The notes: generated from the sequence alone by a model not told the origin. A DNA stretch of 64,000 bases from Talpa occidentalis (GCF_014898055.3 NW_023601322.1:65686740-65750739), one strand, 5' to 3'; shown: positions 36,737 through 47,129, numbered from the stretch's first letter. Made by a program: numbers and translations.

Positions 36737-36890
36737 TCTTGAGCGCGGTGATGAGTGACTTCCCGTCCTTGATGAGCTCCTTGATAAATTTATTCGTCTT
36801 GTCCAGCTCCGCTTCGTGCGACTTGAGCGTCTCTCGGAAGTGCGGGCTGTCGAGGCAGCAGTCGCTGAATTCGAGCGCGGGGAGACCCAT
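36737..36890 (-). CDS. ARHGAP26: ARHGAP26 (GRAF1) first coding exon, N-terminal start of BAR domain
   Basis: Read on the minus strand, the ATG at 36890-36888 opens 51 codons plus one base, beginning [20 protein letters not shown] and ending with KSLITALK. This is the N-terminus of GRAF1 as I know it; the paralogues ARHGAP10 and ARHGAP42 differ at several early residues. The exon stops at a textbook donor, AAGA|GTGAGT (intron from 36736 downward), in phase 1, which fits the mammalian gene where the split codon becomes Asn. The start context GCACCATGG is a strong Kozak, and no in-frame ATG lies upstream although the frame stays open. GRAF1 is a cytoplasmic and membrane-bound RhoA/Cdc42 GTPase-activating protein that shapes endocytic membrane through its BAR domain. 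Only the first helix region of that domain is encoded here. Residue 48 is Thr, where I recall Ser in human. The remaining exons lie outside the window. Confidence 0.95.
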
Positions 36891-37250
36891 GGTGCCCGCG
36901 GCGCCCAGCCGGGGGGCGCGCCTCCCCCAGGGCCCGGGTGGCCCTCGGCCCGCACGCGAGGGGACCCCAGGCGGCACCCCGACGCCGCCGGCTCCACAGG
37001 TGAGGCGCCGGCTCGCCCTCGGCGCGGTGTCCGCGGTGCGCAAGGCTCCCCGAGCGGGCTGGGACGCGGCGGGCGCGCGGCTGCCCCGGCGAAGCGCAGC
37101 CCGGCGGCCGGCGAGCAGGAAGCGCAGCGGCGGACCCGCAGCGGCGCCGGGAAGCGAGCGGGCGGGCAAGCGAGCGCGGCCACCGCCTCCCCGCCTCCTT
37201 GGCTCTGCGCTCGCCAGCAACCCCGGGCGCCCTCTCACAGCAGCCTCGCC
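36891..37250 (-). other. ARHGAP26: Putative ARHGAP26 5' UTR and proximal promoter (TSS not resolved)
   Basis: This GC-rich stretch lies immediately upstream of the ATG. The reading frame of the protein stays open for about 116 codons upstream (to about 37238) with no in-frame ATG, so the ATG at 36890 is the first in-frame start. No TATA box is evident, which fits a dispersed CpG-island promoter. The upper boundary is arbitrary because I cannot place the transcription start from sequence alone. Confidence 0.55.
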
Positions 37251-37307
37251 GCCCCACCGGCGTCCGGGCCGCCCAAACGTGCTGGCGATGACCTAATGCC
37301 GGCCGCA

Positions 37308-37315
37308 CCAATCAG
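37308..37315 (-). promoter_or_regulatory. CCAAT box (reads CTGATTGG on the gene strand)
   Basis: CCAATCAG on the plus strand is a full NF-Y type CCAAT motif about 420 bp upstream of the ARHGAP26 ATG. A second copy lies 71 bp further upstream. Inverted CCAAT boxes in CpG-island promoters commonly bind NF-Y; binding here is inferred. Confidence 0.5.
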
Positions 37316-37378
37316 CGCGCCCGCCTCAGCCCGACCCCCCGGCCTCCCCGGGAGGCCCGGCCCTTCCGCGGCTTTCAT

Positions 37379-37386
37379 CCAATCAG
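37379..37386 (-). promoter_or_regulatory. Second CCAAT box
   Basis: A second exact CCAATCAG, in the same orientation as the one at 37308 and near the GC box at 37408. Paired CCAAT boxes of this kind are typical of NF-Y dependent promoters. Function is inferred. Confidence 0.5.
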
Positions 37387-37407
37387 CTAGGGCCGGAGGC
37401 GGAGGCT

Positions 37408-37424
37408 GGGCGGGGGGGCGGGGC
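37408..37424 (+). promoter_or_regulatory. GC box / G-rich tract (Sp/KLF type, G-quadruplex capable)
   Basis: The run GGGCGGGGGGGCGGGGC contains two overlapping GGGCGG-type Sp1/KLF sites and several G-tracts. It lies 22 bp beyond the second CCAAT box, about 520 bp upstream of the ATG. Further CCGCCCCC-type elements occur near 37458, 37818 and 37862. Confidence 0.5.
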
Positions 37425-37884
37425 TCACGCCACCGCCCGGGTCCGCAGCACAAGCTCCGCCCCCCGGAGTCCGCGCCGGGCTGCAGACCCCGCGCTTCAG
37501 GGCGAGAGCGGCCGGACGAGGGCCGCTCGCCTCCTCAGACCTCGCCTCCGAGCCCCAGCCCCAGACGGTGTGTATCGCGGTCTGGAGGGCAGAGGGGCCT
37601 CGGCGAAAAGAAACTAGGAATTAGGGCTCCGTTCCCCGCGACCTCACGCTGAGCTGCTGGGCAATCGAACTTGCACTCAAAACGCAGCCCCCTGGCCGGG
37701 CATGGCCCTGCCCGCACCGAGAGACCCTGTCGACTCTAGGCACAGGGTCCGGCTTCTCATTCGGCAGAAAACATTTGCATCTTAAAATCACCAGCTCTTC
37801 TTGCCTGCAGTCTTCCCGCCCCCTACAGTCCGTCCCCCTCGCGGCCACTCCTGCTCAAAACCCGCCCCCAGGCAAAGGAGCGAA

Positions 37885-38145
37885 CATCCTCAGTGTGTTT
37901 CAGCCCCCTGTTGTTTTTCTGCCCGACACCTAGCACAATTTTACATAATTACACTCACCGCCTCTCGTCTTTCGCTAAAGGCTGAGCTTCAGGAGGGCAC
38001 CGGCCACAGCAGTTTTCTTGTGAGCTGCTGCATGCCCAACACTAAGCACAGTGACTGGCATTTAATAAGATACTCAATGCTGCCCGTATGCTCTGTGTGC
38101 TACATTGATTGATAAATACCGAATAAATGAATGGATCCTTTACCT
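37885..38145 (+). mobile_element. L2 LINE 3' end
   Basis: 'tagcacaattttacataatt' then 'aagcacagtgactggcatttaataagatactcaatg' (quoted in part) and 'aataaatgaatgg' fit the L2 3' terminus. Confidence 0.65.
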
Positions 38146-38779
38146 GTCCCTCTCCACCTTCCACCCCCAATGCTTTGCTGGGTAGTTCAAACATAGAACT
38201 CAATTCAGGCAGCTCACTCTGCAGATACCAGACTAGATCCCACAGGGTCTAGTACTGAATTATGAATAAATTATCTGTACATCAAGGAACTAGCAGTTTT
38301 TCTTAAGTGGGATTTTTGTGTTGTTGTTGTTGTTGTTTTTAAGTAGATCTGCTATGTGTGGGCACTAGGCTAGCCTAGGGATAAAAAGATGATTAACACA
38401 ATGAATTTCATTGTCACTGGCCAGAGGGGAAAGGAAGCAAACAAGCAATAGCAATGCTGCATAAGTTAGGATAGGAGAAATCTGTGTGGGTAGGCACATG
38501 GAGAAAGGGTTGCTTACTTAGTGGAGGAGAGAAAGTCCCTATGTTAAGAAATTGATTTATTTAATGCAAAAGTGAGTGAATGACTGTAATCTACTTGCTA
38601 GTTATACCTACAAATTTAGACCTAACAGCAGGTGCAAACAGCTATCTAATGGATAATGAAAACCCTGAAAATATTCTTGGCCCTCACTGACCAAGGATGA
38701 GAAAGATCTCAAATGGAAACTTAATGAGAGTAAATCTGTTTCATACTGTGTTAGCACTTAAAGGTAGGCATTCTAGATT
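38146..38779. repeat. GTT microsatellite and old dispersed repeat copy 5
   Basis: (GTT)n lies at 38319-38336. From about 38345 to 38560 the order 'gggcactaggctagcctagggataaaaagatg' then 'gcaaacaagcaatagc' (quoted in part) fits the 5' part of the family seen at 11545. Confidence 0.45.
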
Positions 38780-39320
38780 TCTACTGATACATAACAAATC
38801 ACACCAAAACTTAATGGGTTGAAAGGACAACCAACACTTTTTTTTCTTTTGTGATCTCTGTGGGTCAGGAAGTTGAGGAGAACTTGGCTAGGTGGTTCTG
38901 GCTTTGTGTCTTTGGTGTATCATTCGATAGATGGCTACAAGACCTGGAGTCTTGGTTAGTCATGATGGGCTTCTCTTTAGATGGGCTCAAGGTTTCTCCC
39001 TATGTTCCCTCTCCGTGGCCTAAGTAGGCTTCCATCACTGTATGGTGGCCTCAAAAATCCAAGTTCCAGATCACAAGGGGAAAGCTGCATCCTCTTTATG
39101 ACCCAACCTTGAAAGTCATACACTTCGACCACTTTCATTAGCTTCACTGGCTTCATTTTCTTCCCAAGAATTCCAGCAGAAATGACTAGACTGGAGCCAC
39201 TGAGAAGCGAGTCACAGCCCACAGAGATTCAAAGGGATGGAAATTAGACCGTACCTCTAGATGGGGGAGTGACAAAACAAGAGATACTGTTGTAGTCATT
39301 TCTGGGAAAAAAAAAAAAAA
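38780..39320 (+). repeat. Old mammalian repeat (family not named)
   Basis: 'ctactgatacataacaaatcacaccaaaacttaatggg' and 'gtgggtcaggaagttgagga' then 'ggctaggtggttctggct' (quoted in part) are familiar from a dispersed, probably LTR-derived element in mammals. A 17-base A run ends it near 39323. Confidence 0.6.
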
Positions 39321-39479
39321 AAGGAGTCAGCCTTGGTGGGTCAGGCATATGGTAAGGATTCAAAAAATGTTGAGTGAAACAAAATAAGGTCCACAATTAT
39401 TTTTTTATCCTACTGAGGGAAACTGAATCAATTCATATAAAGTAATATTTATATATACACAAATAATACCATATTATCT

Positions 39480-39640
39480 ATCATTTGTTGAGTGCTTTGT
39501 TTGTATCAGATACTATACTAAATTATTTCTTTATAAACATTCAATCCCTATAAGGTGAGATAGATACTGTGCTAATCCCCATTTTTCAGGTGACAAAGTG
39601 AGATTCAGGGTTGTAACCTGAATAGGTTACCTAGCTAATA
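39480..39640 (-). mobile_element. MIR SINE relic
   Basis: 'catttgttgagtgctttg' followed by 'aatccccatttttcaggtgac' is reversed MIR. Confidence 0.75.
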
Positions 39641-40910
39641 AGTGTATATGGTACACATATACACATAAACATATATCTTAATATACCCAATTATATACAA
39701 ATACGTTAATATATGGATAATAGGTAAATTTCCTACGAATGATGCAGAATTTTCACAGAAGACTTCCAAACAACATTATCAGCAAAAAGAGAATCAGAAT
39801 ACAGTAGTATTGAGAACAGAAACTGGTACATAGAGGGTGCAATCATCTCTCTCCTCCTAGAAAATAAGCTCTGTGAGGTAGAGATTTTGTGTTGCTCATT
39901 GCCACCACAACAGCCTAGCTCTCAGACAGCAGAGTACTTCAAAGGAACATGCCAAGGGAAGGGACAAGTATCTAATAAGCACAAAACAATGAATCAATGG
40001 ACAACACAGGTTGTTGCCATTAACGCAAAGAGTTAAGTCCCAGAAATCACCTTCCTATGAAATATAGAAATAATTTAGGAAATCTAGCCTAAATTCTTTG
40101 GATTAATGTCTGAATTCCATCAAATTACTCAAATACTAGTCTAAACAGTTCTACTTTAAGTATCAGTATATTTTATACTCCTATTATTTCTTTACTTGTG
40201 GAGAATAGACTTCAATTGTCCAATTAACTTTACAATTGCCATATAATTACCTTCCATTAGCAGAAAATGGGAAAATACACTCTTATATGTTATCTCTGAG
40301 CCCACATAATCAGAGGCAGCCACAGGCCACTCATTCATTGGTTCCTGAACAAGCTGGAGAACAGCTGATCCATGATGAAGGTCCACATGTAACTGTGGGC
40401 TGAGGATAGATGTTGCCTCAGGGATTCAGACATCAGCAAAAGGTTTCTCCCTCCTTCCCGCCCTCCAACTGACCTTCCTCTGTGGGGCCCTCATTCTCAG
40501 TGGCTTTCTCTGCATCTCCAAAATTACATCCAGCAATATTAGGAGTAAGAATTTTCTTTCCAAGAATTTGAGCAGAAATTACTACTCCAGAGCCAAAGGG
40601 GAAACAGCCCCACTTCTAAAACATAAAGCATTGGGGAGGAGTCATCACCCAAAAGAACAAGCCAAGCGCTGTTAACAGGAGAAAAGGGAATTGCTGCTGA
40701 ATAGGCAGAAGCAATGACATATAATGTACCTGGCCAGTTCCCCAACCCCCTCAAAAATGAATGCTCCTTCAGCTATTTTCCCCTGATTTTGTAATTCTAG
40801 CTAGCACCTATTCATTATTTTTATAGTTGATACCATCTGTTTCTTTACATAGTGAATTCTCCTTTGTATTATTAGTGGCTAAGACATCAGTTTCATGTCT
40901 GCTATTTTGA
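39641..40910. other. Mostly unrecognised upstream flank
   Basis: AT-rich with TATACACATA low complexity near 39650-39680. A block of about 45 bp at 40551 resembles one at 39163 (see findings). Confidence 0.45.
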
Positions 40911-41124
40911 AATAAAGTTGTTTTAAAAAATAATTATGGGGATCCCCGGTGGAGCGGTTGAGCGCTGGGTTGCGAAGCTGCGCGCGTCTGGTGCCGGTTC
41001 GAGGTTGCTCCACAGGAGTGGACATTTGCCGCCCGCTTTGCAGTGAAATTCATGTGTTCTGCTCCCTGCTCTGGCTGTAATATAAATTATACCTCAATAA
41101 AGTTGATTTTAAAAAATAATTATG
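40911..41124 (+). mobile_element. Atypical SINE insert between long direct repeats (possible SINE/L1 chimera)
   Basis: GGGATCCCCGGTGGAGCGGTTGAG is the family's tRNA-like head with a gap in the A-box region (quoted head exceeds no more than its first 20 bases in identity to other copies); B-box GGTTCGAG follows. The 3' half loses the usual CTCTGGTGAAT body. It ends 'tatacctcaataaagttga', an L1-like 3' terminus. TTTTAAAAAATAATTATG is duplicated exactly at 40921-40938 and 41107-41124, and the match extends a further 10 bp upstream. Confidence 0.8.
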
Positions 41125-41214
41125 TACGGCATTGTTAGTGGTGACATTAAGCTTTGCTGTCCAGTAGGATCTAGGCTACATACTTTATTATACTTCCTCA
41201 GTTAACCTTTCCTA

Positions 41215-41335
41215 GACTCCTGGGAGTAGGTATATCACCTCCTTATTTTCTAAATAAGGCAAAAAGACTTACAGAAGGTCACATAGTTAGTGGTGGAACA
41301 AGGCTCAGAATTCAAATCTGTCTTAAATAACTATC
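41215..41335 (-). mobile_element. MIR SINE fragment
   Basis: 'gacttacagaaggtcacatagttagtggtgg' (quoted in part) is the reversed MIR core. Confidence 0.7.
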
Positions 41336-41504
41336 TCCATAAGATATCTACATGAAAGACATTTATTACTTATACTACATAAGTCTGTTTCATAGGTTAG
41401 CAATATTTCTATTTCTATTTTTTATTATTTAATTCATCCTTGCTACTTTTCCACCCAATATCCATTCTCCTCTCCTCCTTTCTTATTAATTGAAATAAAT
41501 ATAA

Positions 41505-41705
41505 CATTTACTGTGTACCAGATACTCTCCTGAAACCTTCACAAAAATTCACTCAATCTCTTAACAACCCTATTATTATTGTATCTCTATTTTACAGGAG
41601 GAGAGGAAACTGAAAATGAATAACCAAAAGTCACATACCCACTGAGGTGTAGAGCTGAGACTGAGATTCTAACTGGTAATCTAGCTTCCAGTTCCTATGT
41701 TCCTA
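41505..41705 (-). mobile_element. MIR SINE relic
   Basis: 'tttactgtgtaccagatactc', 'ctattttacaggaggagagg' and 'aaagtcacatacccactgagg' are reversed MIR. Confidence 0.75.
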
Positions 41706-43417
41706 GCCCCCCAATATACCCAGCTAAAGAAATCACATCCTCAGGCTTTCACACAGCTGGTGGCAACCATGTGCCACTTTTCTGGCCATTGAAATATAAC
41801 TGGAAATCTACTGGGTAGAAATGTGGAAAAGATTTTGATTTTTTAATAACGGAACAGTTGACACATACCTTTTGCCCACCTTCCTTCCCTATTCTTTTTG
41901 TTCAGAATATGGGTGATATGCAAAGAGGAGCAACAGCCATCTTGCAATAATGAGGATAAACATTCCATGATAAGGATTGTAGGATGGGAAGACAATGGGA
42001 GGCAGGAGGCAGGAACCTTGGTGACATCCATGAGCCACAATATCCAGGCCAAAGTCCTGACTCCCCACTATTCACCACTTGAAGAGGGAAAATCTTAACA
42101 TATTTAAGGACCATTGATGGTATTTTTCTGTTACTCAAAACCAAACATAGCCCTCTAACTGAAATAATTTGTTAAATCACAAAACCAGAATCAGCTAGTT
42201 ACAAAACCTGTTGTTTCACCCTCTTCAGAATTTTGGTTATCTGTATTAATACATGGTCCTTAAGTAGTTTCATAATGGAAAGCCATTAGTTTTAAGGATG
42301 GCTTCTTAAACATATAAAGACAGTATCTGCATTTATAGCACAGGGATGTGTAGTAAATGAGAACAGGAGTTTAGAAAAAAGAATGCACACTGAGAAAAAG
42401 AAACTTGCTCAAGGATAGAAATGAAACCAGTAAACTGTCTAAGGCAATTTCAGTAGAGATGGGGATTATATGGGTCACTGAAAATAACTGGTCGTTTTCC
42501 TGTTTGTCGCTACAGAAATGACCAAATAAGATTCACTTACTTCTGTCAAGTAACCTAACTTAAAGCAGCCCTTTACACCTTGCTCTCTTCTTGCCTTTGG
42601 ATCTTTTACCCGTATATGTATGCTTTATAAGCACTTTAGCATATTAGAGTACCTAAGAAACCTGCAGTGAACTCTCCTGTGAGAAATCTTGCTTAACCCA
42701 GTATTTCTTATATTTCTCTGTGAACAGACTCCCATTCTTTCCCCAATGTTACAACCCATAGTCAGTGCTCTATGAAACACATTCAGGAAATGAGCAAAAG
42801 CACAGACAGCAGAAATAAGGACCCACAGAAGAAATGTGTAACTTCTAGCCTTTTAGTTGTCATTTCAGTTGCTGCAAAAAAAAAAAAGAAAATTTATTGT
42901 GAGGAATTTACCAATTTTCTAACACAGGAAAACTCTTACCCAATTTCAAATCCTCATTAATGGATGTTCTTTTCATCCTCTGTGTTTGTATTTCTTCAGG
43001 AGGGTCTGGATTTAAGGTAGCAGTGCTGTGGATTCTAGCAATGCCTGTGTCTGGTTGAAGGTGACCTGGTGGGGGTAGAAGAGAACAATGTTTCAATAGA
43101 GTAGTAAGTCTGCTGTTACTTTCTTCCAGGCAGGTGCCAATAAGAAAAAGCAGTTTTAAAATGGGTTATTGGAATCTAGACTCAGGATAATGTGGACATG
43201 ATGTTTGCTGGGATACTGCAGATGTTGGCAAATTTCTTTTTTTTGCTTTCCCACTTCCTTTTGTATTTCTTTTTTGGTAATTTCCCATCACTATATTTCT
43301 ACTACCCAACATTCATTTACAGAAAAGTTGACTTACAAAATGAATAGCTATAATATTCTAAAGCTAAAGTGTTCTATCCTTAAAGTACTATCATTACCCA
43401 ATTTAAAAACAGACATT
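41706..43417. other. No recognised feature
   Basis: AT-rich upstream flank; short A run near 42875. Nothing recognised. Confidence 0.5.
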
Positions 43418-44095
43418 TTTGCTGTCAAGGATGTGGAGAAAAGGAACTCTCCTGCATTGCTGGTGAGAATGCAAACTGGTCCAACCACTATGGAAAGTTG
43501 TGTGGAAGTTCTTCAAACTACTAAAAATGGAGCTACCATAGGACCCAGCAATTCCACTCCTAGGAATCTACTCAAAGAACACAAAAGGATACCTGCATCC
43601 CTATGTTTATTGCAGCACTATTTACAATAGCTATGACATGGAAACAAACCAAATGCCCAAAAATGACTAGATCAAGAAGATGTGGTATATATTCGCAATG
43701 GAATACTATTCAGTGATCAAAAAAGATAAACTCATGCCATTTGCAGCAACTTGGATGAAGCTGCAAGGGATCATGCTCAGTGAATTGTCAGAAGGAAAAA
43801 GAAAAATATTTGGATGGTTTCACTTATAGGAGGAATATAGGGGAACCAAAAAAGGGACCAGGAAAATAATAATAAATAAAAAGCCAAAATTAACAGGCAA
43901 CTATAAATCAGAGACATTCTGCAGGGGAGAGGAAGGGATCAAAACAGAGGAGGAAAGAGCACAAGGGACTATAGTGATGGTGCACATGTGAATTGGTGGT
44001 GGGACTTTTATGGGGGCTACACCTGAGAAGAGAAAGCAAATATTGTACAAAAATTAACAATGATGTAAAATATATATAAATAAATTTTTAAAAAT
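43418..44095 (+). mobile_element. L1 3' fragment, relatively young lineage
   Basis: 5'-truncated at 'tgctgtcaaggatgtggag'. 'gaccatagg' block, 'tgcagcactatttacaatagc', 'atggaatactattcagtgatc' and an A-rich end follow. The frame is fairly open (43205-43630 is read through in one frame). Its 3' UTR matches the L1 at 24230. Confidence 0.9.
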
Positions 44096-44282
44096 AAACA
44101 ATTTTGAAAGGCTGTTTTGCCTGAAAACTAACAGTGTGAAGTACCCAGCTTTCCAATGCTGGTCTGATAACCTAAGCCAGTCCAAGAAGTTTTCCCTCTT
44201 TCACACATGAAATGAGAAAAACAATGACAGTGTAGTATGTTTTTCATGAAGTTACAGGTATTCCATGTGAAAAAGTACATTT

Positions 44283-44571
44283 AAGATTATGTCCTGTGCT
44301 TCCCTGGTGGCGCAAGGGGTTGAGAAGCAGCCTACGGAGCTATCCACAGCCACTGCAGCACAAGTTAAATCCTGGGCCAGGGAGCTACCCACATGGCACA
44401 GCAGACCTCTCCTGTCTTGCCCACTGCTCCCCTTAGCAGTGTATTTCAGTCAATTTGCCTGTTCTGCTCACCACTCTGTCTCTAGTGAATGCTCTCACCC
44501 CACACCTCTGGCTTGCACTCCTGTTCTTGTATGCATAAATAAATAAATCTTAAAAAAAAAGATTATGTCCT
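44283..44571 (+). mobile_element. Young tRNA-derived SINE with 13-bp target-site duplication
   Basis: Head CTTCCCTGGTGGCGCAAGG and tail AATAAATAAATCTT. Exact AAGATTATGTCCT duplication at 44283-44295 and 44559-44571. Confidence 0.94.
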
Positions 44572-45131
44572 TGCTACATGCTTGGTATTAATATACTCAC
44601 ATTTTGTATTAACATTCTTTTTCCTTAAATAAAATGATGAATAAAGCAGCAATTTTTAAAAATATCCTTTGGCAAAATCAAAATTTGAAAGTCCTATGTC
44701 CCTGCAACTTTGCTATTTGTTTTAGTTTTCATTCAATAGTTTCACAGTTCCTTGGGCCCAGGGAACCCATGGGTTTTATTTACTGCTGTGTTCCCTGTGG
44801 TTTGTACAGTGCCTAGCAAGAGTAAGCAGTAGTACAATCTGACAGCTGTTAAAAGATAAACTGAGGCACATTAAAATTTTCAGGACTTTATTCTGAGCAA
44901 CTGTTAAGTCCTACCAGACACTGCCAAAGAGAGTGGTTAGAACTACTCCATCAACAGGAGCTAGGAGCAAGGTGTTTGCAGAGAAGATTTAAAAGGAAAG
45001 AAAAGTATTTAGCTGGTTAAAACTTAAGCAGTTACCTTACTTGCACAAATCTGTTTGGCTATTTGTGATTTGTTGTTCTTAAATTTCATTTCTCAGTCAC
45101 TGACTTGGGCTTACATTTGGGTTTACTTATG
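44572..45131. other. No recognised feature
   Basis: AT-rich, unrecognised. Confidence 0.5.
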
Positions 45132-45213
45132 TATTAGGTTGTTGGAAAAGTCATGATGCATTTATGCTTGAGAAACATACAAAAAATGTCATGACTTTTC
45201 TGACAACCCAATA
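45132..45213. mobile_element. Mariner-type MITE, 78 bp, with TA target-site duplication
   Basis: TTAGGTTGTTGGAAAAGTCA at the left and its near reverse complement at the right (reads TTGGGTTGTCAGAAAAGTCA) form inverted repeats of about 30 bp with few mismatches. TA flanks the element at 45132-45133 and 45212-45213. Ends TTAGGTTG and size resemble MADE1-like Tc1/mariner MITEs, but the interior differs. No transposase is present. Confidence 0.9.
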
Positions 45214-45889
45214 GATTGCCATGGCATCATATCCTCCTTGTTTGATTACTTTTGATAACTTTAACAGAAATTAACCCCAGGGCCCCATAAGTTCTGTTAT
45301 GCCTACTTAGCTGTATAGCAGTGGCAGGAAAGTAGCCATAGACGTAAATGAGTGAGTGTGGTGGTTGTGTTTCAAAAACTTCATTTCTGGACACTGAAAT
45401 TTGAATTTCACATAATTTCATGTGTCACAAAATAGTCTTCTTTTTATTTTTCCCAGCCATTTATAACTATAACATGTACTCTTAGTTTATGAGCCATGAG
45501 AAAAAAAAATAGCAGATTAGATAGTGTGCTGACCTCAGGACTAAAATAGAAAGAGGAAGACTAGAATTTCAGAGGTATAGGTCCTAATCCCTCCTTAACA
45601 CTGAGTGACAGTGACCTTGGGAGAGCCAAATTGAGACACCAAAATAATTTCTGAGTATAAGTTAGAGAGAATAATTCAAACCCATTTCTGCAGGCTGTTG
45701 TTAGTGAGAAATAATATGGCAGTGAGGAAACATTTTACAACTAGGAAAGACCAAAAAATATATCCATGAATATAACAGATCAAACAGTAGATGCATTTAC
45801 TAAATTGATTCCAAAGATTCAACTTCTTACTGTTTCCAAGAGACATAAATGAGAGCAATAGTCTCAATGAACAACATGAATTATGTTTG
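45214..45889. other. No recognised feature
   Basis: Unrecognised upstream flank. Confidence 0.5.
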
Positions 45890-46080
45890 AATTGAGCTAT
45901 TTGGAAAAATCACAGAACCATAGAGCTTTCAAGCTAAAAGAGATCATGGTAAACATCCAGTTCAGTCACATTGTCTTAAAGGCAGGGGAATTGAATAGCA
46001 AGGAAAAAAGAAACTTCCCCAAAGTCACTCACTTAGGGGAAGAAAATAGTAAGAAAAGATATCCTCTGAAGCCTGAAAAA
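45890..46080. mobile_element. Old MIR/MamSINE-type relic
   Basis: 'cacagaaccatagagctttc', 'aaaagagatcatggtaaacatcc' and 'cttccccaaagtcactcactta' follow the same layout as the element at 11340. Confidence 0.6.
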
Positions 46081-46099
46081 GAAATAAGGTGGTAGTGAA

Positions 46100-46325
46100 A
46101 ACAATACATAGAGTTTCAACCCCTTAGTTCAAATACTGGCTTTGACACAATGGCTTTGAATATCAGGCAAGTTAGTCAGTCATTTGAATGTAAAGACGTC
46201 ATCTTAAAAACCAGAATGATAATTAATATCTCACAGAGTTATAATTAAGTAGTAAAATAATATGCACACTACATTGTCAGGCTCAGAACAAACATTCAAT
46301 AAATTATAACTTTTATTACTATTAA
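46100..46325 (+). mobile_element. MIR SINE relic
   Basis: 'cacagagttataattaagtag' and 'gtcaggctcagaacaaacattcaataaat' (quoted in part) are the MIR 3' end. Confidence 0.65.
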
Positions 46326-46764
46326 ATGAACTTACAAAAATCTCAAAATTTATCATATTCACTACAAAATCTTGACATTAGCTTTTAAGCTGAGCTAAGA
46401 AATAAAACCCAAATAGTTGATATTCTAACACAAACATTTTTAACTTTATTAGGTCAGCCACTTGCTTGAATTTCTATTTATTTCAAGTATTTTTATAAGA
46501 CAATGTAGCTGCTTTTAAACCTGAAAGTACAAACTGAAACACTATCACTTTAAGATGGAACGTGATTAAGCCACTAAAACAGGTTTGTCACTGAAATACC
46601 CCCCAAAACTATTCAAAAATCCTAGAAACTAAAAAACTTGCATATTCATTTCTTACCTGATAATAATTTGGTGAAGATAAGGAATGTAGTATTTAAAGGA
46701 CATAGCTAGGAATGTCCTTGTATTTTTCTTTTTCAAAGTAAAGCAGAAAGCAAAAATTTGACCA
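46326..46764. other. No recognised feature
   Basis: AT-rich, unrecognised. Confidence 0.5.
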
Positions 46765-46960
46765 TTAGATAAACATGGATTTTAACCACAGCTCTCCACC
46801 TGCTAGCTGTGTGACCTTGGATAGTTAATCTCTCCAAACTTCAGGTTTTTCAAGTGTATAATGAGGACGATAACAGTCCCTACCTCACAGGAATGTTGTG
46901 AAGATTAAATGTTAGTATATACTAAAACACTTACTTAGACCAACATCTGTCCTATAATTA
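46765..46960 (+). mobile_element. MIR SINE relic, well preserved core
   Basis: 'ctgctagctgtgtgaccttgg' is the MIR core, then 'ctacctcacaggaatgttgtg' follows in order. Confidence 0.88.
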
Positions 46961-46965
46961 ACAGA

Positions 46966-46969
46966 AGAA

Positions 46970-47022
<53 letters not shown>

Positions 47023-47085
47023 AAGAAAAGAAAAGAAAGAAGAAAGAAAGAAAGAAAGAAAAAAAGAGAAAGAAAGAAAAAGAAA

Positions 47086-47128
<43 letters not shown>
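46966..47128. repeat. Purine microsatellite (GA)n/(GAAA)n
   Basis: G/A-only sequence on the plus strand, with the same (GA) then (GAAA) progression as at 32105 but half as long. It directly follows a MIR. Confidence 0.93.

Positions 47129-47129
<1 letters not shown>

Larger units (their letters stand above)
36170..37620. promoter_or_regulatory. ARHGAP26: CpG island covering ARHGAP26 exon 1, 5' UTR and promoter
   Basis: The base composition switches abruptly from AT-rich to very GC-rich with dense CpG near 36170 and falls back near 37620. CpG is scarce everywhere else in the window. The island straddles the first coding exon, extends about 570 bp into intron 1 and about 730 bp upstream of the ATG. 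Young SINE and L1 copies are absent from it, as is usual for unmethylated promoters. It is the only CpG island I see. The long open frames on both strands inside it are compositional by-products. Confidence 0.9.

Noticed and set aside
36184..37296. 370-codon open frame on the plus strand across the CpG island
   Set aside because: It is antisense to the ARHGAP26 exon, made of Pro/Arg/Gly/Ala as expected from GC-rich DNA with few stops, and shows no domain. Overlapping long frames exist in several other phases, which is a compositional effect.
36816..37652. 278-codon plus-strand open frame overlapping the promoter
   Set aside because: Same compositional explanation; no recognised family and no splice or promoter context.
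43205..43630. 141-codon plus-strand open frame
   Set aside because: Its second half is the C-terminal end of an L1 ORF2 fragment out of phase or decayed, and its first half is unrelated flank. It is not a gene.
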